Positions 35,345 through 44,250 of a stretch of 64,000 nt of DNA are shown in pieces; the first letter of the stretch is position 1, and every line of letters starts with the position of its first letter. A program made the position numbers and the translations under genes. The stretch covers positions 3,330,001 through 3,394,000 of the forward strand of contig NC_007677.1 in the NCBI RefSeq assembly GCF_000013045.1, in the 5' to 3' direction. The notes below the pieces were generated by a model that was not told the DNA's origin, did not search any database, and was given only the letters and a program-made list of their open reading frames with translations. This stretch comes from Salinibacter ruber DSM 13855. Its GTDB lineage: Bacteria > Bacteroidota > Rhodothermia > Rhodothermales > Salinibacteraceae.

Positions 35345-36460
35345 TCAATCGGATCGCAGTGCGCGAAGAAGGGCCCTTCCTGTCTTGAGCACCGTCCGGG
35401 ACGAGAGGGCGGCACTCACGAGCACCACGACGCCGTCTCCGGTCTCGCGGTCGAGTGCCACGACGCTCCGGAAGCCCCCCGTGCCGCCGTTGTGCCAGAG
35501 CACGGCGTGCCCGTCGCGGGTCGACTGGTGCCAGCCGAGGCCGACGCGGGTGCTGTCCCTTCCTGTTGGGGCGCGGGGGCGGAGGGCTCGCCGCATCGCC
35601 TGCTGCAGCGCCAGGGTCGTGCCCGAGGCCGCTTCGAGAGCGTGCCGGTGCGCTCGGAGATACGTGAGCAGGTCGGCGGCGGTAGACCGCAGGGCCCCGG
35701 CCCCGGCGAGCGCCTCGAAATGCCAAGGCGGGGTGGGGCGTCCCATCCGATCATGGCCCTGTGCGAAGCGGTCGGCCCGCTCCGGCGAAAGGTGAACCCG
35801 AGTGTCGGGCAGGCCGAGCGGCCCCGTGATGCGCCGGCGGACGAGCGCGGCGTAGGTCGTGTCGGCCCGGCGGGCGAGGAGCTGTCCCAGCAGTCCCATT
35901 CCGAGGTTCGAGTATTCGTATTTTGCGCCTGGCGCCCGCGACAGGGTGTAATCGTCGAGGAAGGCGTAGAGCGCGCTGTCGCCGTACGCAGCGTATGGGT
36001 CTCCCGGACGGGCCGTCGCCCCCAGGTTCGACGGCAGCCGAGGCAGCCCCGACCGGTGCGTGGCGAGGTGCCCCAGCGTCATGGTCGTCGAATCGGTCGT
36101 GCCCACCGTCACCGAGTCCGGCAAAAGCGTCGTCACCGACGTCGACCGCCCCACCTCGCCCCGCTCAATGGCGTCGGCCAGGAGCAGTCCGGTGAACGTC
36201 TTGGTGACGGAGCCAATCTCGAACACCGTCCGGGCCGTCGGGCGACGCCCGGTGGAGTCGACAGCCCCGAACGCGTGGACGGCCGTCGTGTCCCCGCGCA
36301 GCAGCCCGATCACCGCGCCCCCGGGATGATTCTCCATGAGGGCCTGCCCGATCGAGTCGACGGCCAGGGCCGGCTGCCCGCATGCAACCTGGGGGCTCGT
36401 CGCCACGAGGGCCAGTCCCAGTACGGTCGCGCACAGACCGCACACCACCGCACGACCCAT
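35345..36460 (-). CDS. exported serine beta-lactamase-family hydrolase
   Basis: The 371-residue protein has a signal peptide (to VACGQP) and a penicillin-binding-protein fold. It contains SVTK (in EIGSVTKTFTG, nucleophile Ser and Lys), YSN (in YEYSNLG), and HNGGTGG in place of the KTG motif. These mark the beta-lactamase-related serine hydrolase group (PF00144) that includes class C beta-lactamases, esterases and D-amino peptidases. The true substrate is not evident, and antibiotic resistance should not be assumed. An alternative start at 36478 adds six residues. It lies upstream of the S9 peptidase gene on the same strand, 146 bp away. Confidence 0.85.
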   Translation of the reverse strand: MGRAVVCGLCATVLGLALVATSPQVACGQPALAVDSIGQALMENHPGGAVIGLLRGDTTAVHAFGAVDSTGRRPTARTVFEIGSVTKTFTGLLLADAIERGEVGRSTSVTTLLPDSVTVGTTDSTTMTLGHLATHRSGLPRLPSNLGATARPGDPYAAYGDSALYAFLDDYTLSRAPGAKYEYSNLGMGLLGQLLARRADTTYAALVRRRITGPLGLPDTRVHLSPERADRFAQGHDRMGRPTPPWHFEALAGAGALRSTAADLLTYLRAHRHALEAASGTTLALQQAMRRALRPRAPTGRDSTRVGLGWHQSTRDGHAVLWHNGGTGGFRSVVALDRETGDGVVVLVSAALSSRTVLKTGRALLRALRSD

Positions 36461-36707
36461 GTTCAGAATCTTTGGCATAACTGCTCTATCGTCGCTCTGT
36501 GCTTGACTCAGACAGAGTCCATCGGACGACCAGTAAAGCCCCCTATTCGCCCGGAGAGGCTCCACAAGAGCGAAGCGAGGGCCGAAGGGTCATGCCCTTG
36601 GGGGCTGACGAAGTAAATTCAAGTTTGGAGCGACGGAGTCAAGAGCCTTTGCAAAGCACCATCCGTTTTGACAGGGGTTCTTAAGAAGCGGGCGTACGGG
36701 GGCATTG

Positions 36708-37145
36708 CTACCGGGCGGTCACTTCGTCTAATGCCTGCTTCAGGGCCTCGGGCTCGTCGGTCCCGATGCGGATCTGCCCTTCCCCGCGAATGTTCAACTG
36801 CACAGCCCGCAGGCCGGACACGTTGTAGAGCCAGCCGTGCCGCGTGTAGCGAATGCCCCAGCCGTGAAGCGCCGAATTCCGGACGACCTCCGCGCTGACG
36901 ATGTCGTTGAGCGCAAAACGCCGTGTCCAGAAGCCGGGCCCGAAGTAGAACACCAACTCTTGGTCGGTCACCGTCACCGTCAAGCTGGAGAAGAGGACGG
37001 CTAGGACGCCGAACCCACCGAGCATCGTGTAGGCGAGCAGCCCGAGTTCTCCGTCCTCCACCATGAAGGCGTAGTAGAGGAGAGGCAGAGCAGCGAGCGT
37101 AAGGCCGCCCGTCACGTAGCCAACTTGCGTGTGTTTGTATCGCAT
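36708..37145 (-). CDS. small membrane protein with a possible PH-like domain
   Basis: The 145-residue protein has two hydrophobic segments (about residues 10-30 and 36-60), then a soluble part with LTVTVTDQELVFYFGPGFW, RFALNDIVSAEVV and VQLNIRGEGQIRIGT. The pattern resembles bacterial membrane proteins in which two helices precede a PH-like beta domain. The function is unknown. ATG at 37145 is chosen; an in-frame start ten codons upstream is possible. Confidence 0.6.
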   Translation of the reverse strand: MRYKHTQVGYVTGGLTLAALPLLYYAFMVEDGELGLLAYTMLGGFGVLAVLFSSLTVTVTDQELVFYFGPGFWTRRFALNDIVSAEVVRNSALHGWGIRYTRHGWLYNVSGLRAVQLNIRGEGQIRIGTDEPEALKQALDEVTAR

Positions 37146-37212
37146 CGGGTCGGTGGACGCTATTCGGGCACGCACAACGCTTTTTTCTTCTCGGTCGATG
37201 CCCGACTCCCTG

Positions 37213-37647
37213 CTACTGCCCCCCCGGCTTGACGTAGTACCCGGCCACCCGCCACGTCCCGTCGTCTTTTTTCAAGGACACCGTCTCGACGGCGTCCTTC
37301 TCCCCGTACGTCGCCCTGTACTGTGCCGTGACGTACTCCCCCTCTGGTGCGCGGGGCATGTTCGTGGTGTAGCGGGCCGCCACGAGCGAGCGGGCGCGCA
37401 GGCTGTCCAGCGCCGCATGCGCCCGTCGAACCTGGGCGGCCCACTGCTCCGCGGTCACTTTCGACTTGAGAAGCGTCGCCGCCTCCTCCCAGGTCGCCTC
37501 GTACTTGTCGGCGTCGAGGAGCACGAACCACTCCTGCGCGGCCTCCTTGGCGGCCTCTACGGCCTGCTCGTTGGACTGGGCCGGAAGGGAACGGGGAGCG
37601 ATGAGAAAAAGAGCGAGAAGTCCGCCGATGAAGAGCGATGATCGCAT
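37213..37647 (-). CDS. exported DUF4019-like protein
   Basis: The 144-residue product has a signal peptide (to SLPAQ) and then AVEAAKEAAQEWFVLLDADKY, TAEQWAAQVRRAHAALDSLR and a C-terminal VSLKKDDGTWRVAGYYVK. This is typical of DUF4019, small periplasmic proteins of unknown role. It is followed by the PH-like membrane gene (67 bp), on the same strand. Confidence 0.7.
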   Translation of the reverse strand: MRSSLFIGGLLALFLIAPRSLPAQSNEQAVEAAKEAAQEWFVLLDADKYEATWEEAATLLKSKVTAEQWAAQVRRAHAALDSLRARSLVAARYTTNMPRAPEGEYVTAQYRATYGEKDAVETVSLKKDDGTWRVAGYYVKPGGQ

Positions 37648-37733
37648 GGGATTGAGAGAATGAGTCGGGAAATAGCGCATCTCGGAGTACAGAATGGTCC
37701 GCGTCGGGACGGAACCCGAATGCCTTAGGAAGA

Positions 37734-37767
37734 CCGCTGACAACGGACGGCCGACCGTCGTCAGCGG
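37734..37767 (-). terminator. probable terminator of the alpha/beta-hydrolase gene
   Basis: CCGCTGACAACGG and CCGTCGTCAGCGG pair at 12 of 13 positions with an 8-base loop, right after the 37768 stop. The T tract on the minus strand (TCTTCCT) is weak. Confidence 0.5.
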
Positions 37768-39165
37768 TCAGTTCACCGCAGTTCGCGCCCGGATCCACGC
37801 CGCGACTGCCTCCAGGGCCCGCGGGGCCATCGTGGTCTCAATCTGGGCGTACTCGGTCGGGAGGCCGGTCTCGGCGGGCTGGAAGAGGTGGTTGAGGCCG
37901 TCCAGCACGCGCACCGTCACGTCGTCGCTCGGGCTGGAGCGGAGGGCCGCGCGCATCGGGGGCGCGTTCTGCTCGGGCGGCACCTGGAGGTCTTTGCTGC
38001 CGTAGAGCGCCAGGACGGGCACGTCCACCTGCCGCAGCGTCGGCGCCGGGTCGTAGCGCACGAAGAACCGGAACCAGGGACTCGTCATCTGCTCAATCTG
38101 CGACTCGGCCTGTGCGTCGGGAAGCCCCTGTTTTTTGAGCATCGACCGCACCTGGTTGGCCACCTCGGCCGAGTCGGACGCGGTGCGGACTGCCCTCATA
38201 ATCTGTTGCTGCATGGAACGGATCGTGTCGACGGCCGACGGTGAAGCGCCCTGAGCAGACGCCATTCTTGCCCCCTGTTCCACCAGAATCTCATGCCCCG
38301 GCACGCTCGGCCCGGCCATCAGCACGAGGAAATCGACCGGCTCGAACCGAGTGTGGACCATCGGGGCCACGAGGCCGCCCTCGCTCATGCCGAGCAGGCC
38401 CACCGCTTCCGAATCAATGCCGGGCCGCCCCTTCAGGAAGCGGACGGCCGCGGCCGCGTCCCCGGCAAAGTCCTCGGAGGTGGCGCCCTCAAAGGTGCCC
38501 TCGGACGCCCCCACGCCGCGCTCGTCGTAGCGGAGCACGGCGATGCCCTGGCGGGTCAGGTGGTCGGCCAGGACGTGGAACAGCCTGTGGTTGGCGACCT
38601 CCGAATTGCGGTCCTGCGGCCCGGAGCCGGAGACCAGCACCACCGCCGGGTGCGGCCCGTCGCCGTCGGGGCGTGTGAGGGTGCCGTCCAGCGTGAGGCC
38701 CGCCGACTCGTTCCGGACAGTCACGCTGTCCGCGGCGTACGGGGACGGCGGTTCCGGATGCTGCGGGCGGGGCGGCGGGGCCGTGTCTGCCTCGTCCGCC
38801 GGGGTAAGCGTCAGCGGAAACGACTGCCCGGCCTGCGTCCATGTGCCTTTGATCTTGGCACTGTCCTCGACCAGCACGCCTTCGTACGCGCCGGCGATGC
38901 GATCGACCGCGAGCGTCACGCTGTCGCCCACCACGGTGACGTCGGACACCGGAATGCCGGTTGCCCCTTGGTCGGGGCTGTCCATCGTGGCGGTGCGCCC
39001 GTCGCTGCCCCGCTCGATATGGAAGACAATCCGCAACTCGGCGGTCCCGGCGTCGAGCGTGCCCGTCCACGATCCGACCACGCCCTCCTGCGCGGAGACC
39101 GTCGTGAGGCCGACGACCGCGAGCCCGACACCGAGCAGCACCAAAAGCCGAGTCCAGGAGGCCAT
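37768..39165 (-). CDS. exported alpha/beta hydrolase with an N-terminal lipocalin-like domain
   Basis: The 465-residue protein has a signal peptide (to TVSAQ) and a short beta-rich domain (GVVGSWTGTLDAG through AKIKGTWTQAG). After a Pro-rich linker it has a hydrolase domain with PHPAVVLVSGSGPQDR, IAVLRYDERGVGASEG, nucleophile GLLGMSEGGLVAP, ALYGSKDLQVPPEQN (Asp) and LDGLNHLFQ (His). The complete Ser-Asp-His triad suggests an active esterase or lipase-like enzyme. The substrate is unknown. The GxWxG opening resembles that of the small protein at 6517. Confidence 0.85.
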   Translation of the reverse strand: MASWTRLLVLLGVGLAVVGLTTVSAQEGVVGSWTGTLDAGTAELRIVFHIERGSDGRTATMDSPDQGATGIPVSDVTVVGDSVTLAVDRIAGAYEGVLVEDSAKIKGTWTQAGQSFPLTLTPADEADTAPPPRPQHPEPPSPYAADSVTVRNESAGLTLDGTLTRPDGDGPHPAVVLVSGSGPQDRNSEVANHRLFHVLADHLTRQGIAVLRYDERGVGASEGTFEGATSEDFAGDAAAAVRFLKGRPGIDSEAVGLLGMSEGGLVAPMVHTRFEPVDFLVLMAGPSVPGHEILVEQGARMASAQGASPSAVDTIRSMQQQIMRAVRTASDSAEVANQVRSMLKKQGLPDAQAESQIEQMTSPWFRFFVRYDPAPTLRQVDVPVLALYGSKDLQVPPEQNAPPMRAALRSSPSDDVTVRVLDGLNHLFQPAETGLPTEYAQIETTMAPRALEAVAAWIRARTAVN

Positions 39166-39376
39166 GGGTTGATTGCAAACGGGTTGAGGACCACGTAGTA
39201 CGCCAGGACAACACGATAGAATAACGACCGTCCCTCCGAAAGGATGTCCCATTCACCAACGAAAGCGCCCGTTTACCAATGAGCTGGGGAGCGGGGCGGT
39301 CTTGGGTTCCGATTTCTTTCTCGTGTTGTGTAGTTTTTGAGCCTGCACCGCCCCTTCAAGGTGATCCGTCCACGCC

Positions 39377-40516
39377 GTGGTTGCTCCGGAGTCTACCGTC
39401 TCGCATTCCGATGAGGAGGGACAAAACCCCCAGTCCGTCTCTCCGCCCCTCCGGCCTGCCGTCCTCGTCGGCCTGCAGTTGGGATGGTGGGGCATATACG
39501 GCGTCGCCTACTACCTCACCCTGCGCCCGTACCAGCCCTTCGTGGATCTGCTCTGGAAACAGACCTTCATCGCGACGGGAAGCGGCCTCCTGCTCAGCGC
39601 CCTGCTGGGAGGACTCTACCGGGCCGTTCGATTGTCTCGGCGGCGGCCCGTGGGACAGGCCCTCATCGCCCTCGGCACCAGCATCGCCCTCGGACTGGCG
39701 TGGTACCAGGTGAAGGTGTGGGGCGTCGAGTGGTTCAACCCGTTCATCGCCCCCGTCACCAGCCTCGGCGCATTTCGGCCCGGCGAAGGCTCCATTCTCT
39801 CCAGCGCGCCGGCCTTTCCCATCCTCCTGCTGGTCTGGAGCGGTGCGTACCTGAGCATCGCCCAGTGGTACGCCCGGCAGACCCAGGAACAGCGGCGCCT
39901 CCGGGCCGACGCCGAGGCGCAGCGCGCCCGGTTGCGCATGCTCCGCTACCAGCTCAATCCCCACTTCTTCTTCAACGCCCTGAACACCATCGGGGCCCTG
40001 GCCGACGAGAACCCGCAGCGCGTGAAGACGGCCGTACACGAGCTCTCGGGCTTTCTCCGCTACACCCTGCTCGACGAGGAGGCCCTGAACGTCCCCCTCC
40101 GCGACGAAGTGGAGGCCGCCGAACACTACCTCGCCGTCGAGAAGATTCGCTTCGAAGACGACCTGCGGGTCGATGTGAGCCTGGACGGCGCGGCGGGCCG
40201 GCAGGTCGTGCCCTCGTTTCTGGTGCTTCCCCTCGTGGAGAACGCAATTCAGCACGGCCCCTACACAAGCCCCACGCCCCTGCACGTTCGCGTGACCGGA
40301 ACGCTTACGGAGGATGTCCTCGTGGTGGAGGTGGCCAACACGGGACACTGGCGCGCCCCACCCGACGCGGACGGCACCGGCACCGGCCTCGACAACGTCC
40401 GGCGCCGGCTGGCCACGCAGCACCCGGACCGGCACCGGCTGGCCGTTACCGAGGACGACGGCTGGGTCCGCGTCCGCATCGAGCTCGACACGGATGCCCT
40501 CAACCCTCATGCCTGA
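39377..40516 (+). CDS. LytS-type sensor histidine kinase
   Basis: The 379-residue membrane kinase has four hydrophobic segments in the first 165 residues, a short coiled linker, then the His-kinase domain RYQLNPHFFFNALNTI (phosphorylated His) and an ATPase region with LPLVENAIQHG and GTGLDNVRRRL. This is the PF06580 class that pairs with LytTR regulators. It overlaps the regulator gene by 8 bp, so they are translationally coupled. GTG at 39377 is used. The periplasmic part is small, so the signal is probably a membrane or small-molecule cue. Confidence 0.88.
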   Translation: MVAPESTVSHSDEEGQNPQSVSPPLRPAVLVGLQLGWWGIYGVAYYLTLRPYQPFVDLLWKQTFIATGSGLLLSALLGGLYRAVRLSRRRPVGQALIALGTSIALGLAWYQVKVWGVEWFNPFIAPVTSLGAFRPGEGSILSSAPAFPILLLVWSGAYLSIAQWYARQTQEQRRLRADAEAQRARLRMLRYQLNPHFFFNALNTIGALADENPQRVKTAVHELSGFLRYTLLDEEALNVPLRDEVEAAEHYLAVEKIRFEDDLRVDVSLDGAAGRQVVPSFLVLPLVENAIQHGPYTSPTPLHVRVTGTLTEDVLVVEVANTGHWRAPPDADGTGTGLDNVRRRLATQHPDRHRLAVTEDDGWVRVRIELDTDALNPHA

Positions 40517-41246
40517 TCCCCTCCAGATTCTGATCGTCGACGACGAGCGGCTGGCGCGCCGCTCCATCCGCAGTGCCCTCAACGGCGTGGCGGGCGTCGC
40601 GGTGGCGGGCGAGGCCGCGAGCATCGATGCGGCCGCCGAGCAGATCCGCACCGAGGCGCCGGACGTGGTGCTGCTGGACGTACAGATGCGGGGCGAAACG
40701 GGCTTCGACCTGCTCGACCGCGTCGAGGCCCCCGTGCAGGTGGTATTTATCACCGCCCACGACGAGTACGCAGTTCGGGCCTTCGAGGTGAATGCGCTCG
40801 ACTACCTCCTCAAGCCCGTCGACCCGGACCGCCTCGCGGAGGCCCTCCGGCGCACCCGGCAGGCCGAGACCGCCCTGCCCGAGGACGAAGACACGGATCC
40901 GGAAGGCCTCGCGTACGATGACCTCTTCTTCTACGAGGACGGGCGCCGCCCCCGCTTCATCCGGGTCCGCGAGATCATCTGTATTGAGGCGGCCGGCAAC
41001 TACACCGAGCTCCACGTTGCGGACGGCACCACGGCCCTCACCTCCACGACGCTCTCGACGTGGACCGACCGACTGCCCGATGCTCATTTCGCCCGGATCC
41101 ACCGCTCCACGATCGTCAACGTCGAGCGCGTGGCCACCGTAGAGCAGGAAGACGGCCGGACCTACAGCGTCCACGTTGAGGGCCGGGACGACCCGCTCTC
41201 GATGAGCCGACGACGGGCCCGTGCGCTCCGCGACCGACTCGCCTAG
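40509..41246 (+). CDS. LytTR-type response regulator
   Basis: The 245-residue protein has a receiver domain (ILIVDDERLARRSI, phospho-acceptor in VVLLDVQM, Lys in LLKPVD) and a C-terminal LytTR DNA-binding domain (VREIICIEAAGNYTELHV, FARIHRSTIVNVERV). LytTR regulators often bind direct repeats. It partners with the overlapping kinase. The heme operon starts 131 bp downstream and is a possible target, but a terminator or promoter lies between, so this is inference. Confidence 0.9.
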   Translation: MPDPLQILIVDDERLARRSIRSALNGVAGVAVAGEAASIDAAAEQIRTEAPDVVLLDVQMRGETGFDLLDRVEAPVQVVFITAHDEYAVRAFEVNALDYLLKPVDPDRLAEALRRTRQAETALPEDEDTDPEGLAYDDLFFYEDGRRPRFIRVREIICIEAAGNYTELHVADGTTALTSTTLSTWTDRLPDAHFARIHRSTIVNVERVATVEQEDGRTYSVHVEGRDDPLSMSRRRARALRDRLA

Positions 41247-41333
41247 CGCCACACGTCCACGCGATCTTCACGCCCAGAGGCCGGACGCGGCCTTGCAAGT
41301 GCGCCCCACGACCGATACCGTTGGATTGCGACG

Positions 41334-41354
41334 CTAGTTTAGAACTAGTCTAAA
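41334..41354. promoter_or_regulatory. palindromic operator upstream of the heme operon
   Basis: TTTAGA-ACTAG-TCTAAA (41338-41354) is a perfect 6+6 inverted repeat. The sequence is also two head-to-tail copies of CTAGTYTARA, starting at 41334 and 41345. It lies 23 bp before the receptor ATG. A metalloregulator site (Fur or DtxR-type) or a LytTR direct-repeat site would both fit. No other copy was found in the window. Confidence 0.6.
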
Positions 41355-41377
41355 TAAGGCCTATCGACGGAATCACG

Positions 41378-43498
41378 ATGCGTCCCTGCGCCCTTTTGCT
41401 CCTTCTCATCGGCCTTCTGCCCCTTCTCAACGCCCCCCCGCAGGCCCAGCCGGCCCCGGCGCGACCGGTCGCCGACACGACGGCCCGCGCCGATTCGCTC
41501 TGGCAGCTCGACATGGAGCAGGTCGTGGTCACCGCCACCCGCGCCGAGCGGTCGGCCGACGACGTGGGCGTGCCGGTGTCGGTCATCGGGCAGCAGGAAA
41601 TCGAGGCGCAGGGCGCCGCCCGGGCCACGGACCTGCTGGCCGACCAGCCCGGCCTCTCCATCAACAACGACCACGGCTCGGGCCTCCAGATGCGGGGGCT
41701 CGGTCCCGAGTACACGTTGATCCTGCTGGATGGAGAGCCCATCGTCGGGCGCACCGCCGGCACGCTCGACCTCGGCCGGCTCACCACGGCCAACATCGAG
41801 CGTGTGGAGGTGGTGCGGGGTCCGACCTCCTCGCTGTACGGCAGTGAGGCCTTGGCGGGGGTCGTCAACTTCATCACCGGCGCCCCGGCCGGGGACCTGG
41901 GGGGCGAGGTGCGCACCCGGTACGGGACGCACGGGACTGTCGACCTGAGTGCCCGGCTGGAGGGGACGAGCGGGCCGTGGCAGGGATCGGTGTTCGTCGA
42001 CCGGTACCGAACGGGCGGCTACGACCTCTCCCCTGCGGCCCTCGCCCCCACCCGCCCCGGCTACGTCGACTACACGGCCCAGGCCCGGGGGCAGTATGAA
42101 GCCGGCCCGAGCACCACATTTTCTCTGCGCGGCCGCCTCGCCACGCAGTCGCAGAACTACGACGTCGGCATCAGTGCGGACGGGACGACGGGCGATGTCC
42201 GCCACGCGCAGCAAAACGACCGGCACGACTGGAACGCGTCCGCCGAGGTCGAGCAGCAACTGGGCGCCGGATGGCGGCTCACCGGCACGCTCTACTGCGC
42301 GGGCTACCACACCGACCAGTCGCTCCGCCGCGTCGATAATGGCACGATCCGCAGCGAATCGGTACTCGACCAGTACCACGGGGAGGCCGAGGCGGTGCTC
42401 CGCGGGGCCCTCGGCAACAATCACCTGCTGACCGTGGGGGCGGGCACGACCGTCGAGACCATCGACGCCGACCGCAAGACCGGGACCCGGCGCGGGGGCT
42501 TTGGCTTCGTGCAGGACGAGTGGAGTCCGCTGGCGTCCCTCGACGTGACGGGCAGCCTCCGGCTCGACGGCAACAGCGACTACGCCTCCCGCCTGAGCCC
42601 CAAGATGGCCGTCCGCTACGCGCCGTTCGACCGCGTGTCGTTCCACGCGTCCGTCGGCAGTGGCTACAAGGCCCCGGCCTTCCGACAGCTCTACCTCAAC
42701 TTTACCAACCCGCAGGCCGGATACAGCGTCTTCGGCACCACGGAGGCGCAGCGCGGCCTCCAGCAGTTCGAGGAGCAGGGCCAGATCGACACCTTCTTCC
42801 GCGACCCGAGCACGCTGGGCGAGCCCCTGGCCCCCGAAACCTCGTGGGCGTTCAACGCCGGCTTCACCGCGTCGCTCTGGGGAGACGCCACACTCCGCCT
42901 CGATGCCTACCACAACGAGGTCGACAACCTGATCGACGCCGAGGCGGTGGCGCGCAAGACCAACGGGCAGAGCGTGTTCACCTACGTCAACCGCAATGAG
43001 ATTTACACCCGGGGCGTGGAGGCCCGGCTTACCCTTCGCCCGACCTCTGCCCTTCGCGTGCAGCTCGGCTACGACTACCAGGAGGCGAAGGACCGGCAGG
43101 TGCTCGACGAGCTGGAGGCCGGCGATGTCTACCGGCGGGAAAACGGACGGGACGTGCAGGTCTCCCCCGACGACTACGCCGGCCTGCCCGGACGACCGGC
43201 CCACACCGGCACCGTGCAGCTCCGGCACATGGCCCTGCCGTTTGGACTCACCGCCAACGTGCAGGGGACGCTCCGGGGCCGCGCCGGCTACGCCGACCGC
43301 AACGGCAACGGCATCGTCGACGTCGACCGCGAATACGTGGAGGCCCGCACGCGCTGGGACGTCACGGTCTCCAAGACGCTACTCGACGACTACACCCTGC
43401 GGCTGGGCGGCGAGAACCTCTTCGACTACACAAATCCACGACGCGTCCCTTCGATTCCGGGGCGCACCTGGTTCGCCGAACTCCAGGCCCAATTCTGA
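41378..43498 (+). CDS. hmuR: TonB-dependent heme receptor (HmuR-like)
   Basis: The 706-residue outer-membrane receptor has a signal peptide (to NAPPQAQ), a TonB-box-like EQVVVTATR (residues 48-56), a plug domain with DLLADQPGLSINND and SSLYGSEALAGVVNFITG, then a 22-strand barrel ending in a C-terminal Phe (FAELQAQF). The FRQLY and NPQAG segments resemble the heme-receptor FRAP/NP region loosely. It opens a nine-gene cluster containing HmuY-, HmuT-, HmuU-, HmuV- and HmuS-like genes, so heme is the likely substrate. Confidence 0.88.
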   Translation: MRPCALLLLLIGLLPLLNAPPQAQPAPARPVADTTARADSLWQLDMEQVVVTATRAERSADDVGVPVSVIGQQEIEAQGAARATDLLADQPGLSINNDHGSGLQMRGLGPEYTLILLDGEPIVGRTAGTLDLGRLTTANIERVEVVRGPTSSLYGSEALAGVVNFITGAPAGDLGGEVRTRYGTHGTVDLSARLEGTSGPWQGSVFVDRYRTGGYDLSPAALAPTRPGYVDYTAQARGQYEAGPSTTFSLRGRLATQSQNYDVGISADGTTGDVRHAQQNDRHDWNASAEVEQQLGAGWRLTGTLYCAGYHTDQSLRRVDNGTIRSESVLDQYHGEAEAVLRGALGNNHLLTVGAGTTVETIDADRKTGTRRGGFGFVQDEWSPLASLDVTGSLRLDGNSDYASRLSPKMAVRYAPFDRVSFHASVGSGYKAPAFRQLYLNFTNPQAGYSVFGTTEAQRGLQQFEEQGQIDTFFRDPSTLGEPLAPETSWAFNAGFTASLWGDATLRLDAYHNEVDNLIDAEAVARKTNGQSVFTYVNRNEIYTRGVEARLTLRPTSALRVQLGYDYQEAKDRQVLDELEAGDVYRRENGRDVQVSPDDYAGLPGRPAHTGTVQLRHMALPFGLTANVQGTLRGRAGYADRNGNGIVDVDREYVEARTRWDVTVSKTLLDDYTLRLGGENLFDYTNPRRVPSIPGRTWFAELQAQF

Positions 43499-43526
43499 TC
43501 CCACACACGCACGTCGACTCCGCACG

Positions 43527-44204
43527 ATGAACACGAGCACACTCGTTCACAACCGAATTTCCATCCGTACCATGCGACGCATCTCTTCCCTTCTTTCGAT
43601 TCTACTTCTCGGCGGCGCCCTCGTCCTCACCGGCTGCGACAGCACCGGCGTGTCCGGCGACGACGGAGAGGACGACGCCCCTCTCACCATGACCCGCGTG
43701 GAGAACCTCCCTGGCGATCCCGACACCACCAGCGGCGGGGGGTACCCACAGGGGCACAACCAGTTTGCCTTCTTCAGTCTTCGGGACAGCTCTGTCGTCC
43801 TGCACTCCGACGAGCAGGCCCGCACTGATTCGGCCTCCACCATGTGGGACCTCGCCTTCCGGGGCACCGACATTATTGTGAACGGCGGCCCGAACGGTCC
43901 CGGACAAGGCGCAGCCTACGTCGCCGAGAACGCCTTTCAGGAGGTCTCCGAGGTGACTCCCGATAGCCTCACCCGTCACGCCGTAGAGGACTGGTATAAC
44001 TACAACGAAAATGGCAACCACATCGTCCGCCCAACGCCGGGCCACACCATCGTCGTGCGCACCGCCGACGGCGAGTCGTACGCCAAGCTCCGCATCCTCA
44101 GCTACTACGAGGGCGCTCCCGAAAATCCGGCTGAGAGCGGCGCCGAGTCGCGCTACTACACCTTCGAGTACGTGCTCCAGGACGACGGCACGCGCTTCGA
44201 GTAG
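43527..44204 (+). CDS. hmuY: HmuY-like heme-binding lipoprotein
   Basis: The 225-residue product (or 210 from the ATG at 43572, which would place the lipobox ALVLTGC at a more usual distance) is a lipoprotein. Its HmuY-family landmarks are MWDLAFRGTDIIVNGG in the first half and IVVRTADGESYAKLRILSYY and YTFEYVLQ in the second. In Porphyromonas, HmuY binds heme taken from host proteins and passes it to HmuR, the order seen here. The heme-ligating residues were not identified with certainty. Confidence 0.85.
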   Translation: MNTSTLVHNRISIRTMRRISSLLSILLLGGALVLTGCDSTGVSGDDGEDDAPLTMTRVENLPGDPDTTSGGGYPQGHNQFAFFSLRDSSVVLHSDEQARTDSASTMWDLAFRGTDIIVNGGPNGPGQGAAYVAENAFQEVSEVTPDSLTRHAVEDWYNYNENGNHIVRPTPGHTIVVRTADGESYAKLRILSYYEGAPENPAESGAESRYYTFEYVLQDDGTRFE

Positions 44205-44250
44205 CGGCGACATGCATCCTCCCCACACGCTACACATTCCCTCCAGTCCC

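Noticed and set aside
32247-35795. Very long plus-strand open frame (over 1100 codons) opposite the S9 peptidase and beta-lactamase-type genes
   Set aside because: Antisense shadow produced by the GC-rich codon pattern; its translation is Arg/Val/Gly-rich with no domain, while the minus strand encodes clear enzymes with full catalytic motifs.
35345-36460. Antibiotic-resistance beta-lactamase
   Set aside because: The fold and SVTK/YSN motifs are shared by many esterases and peptidases, and KTG is replaced by HNG; resistance cannot be claimed.
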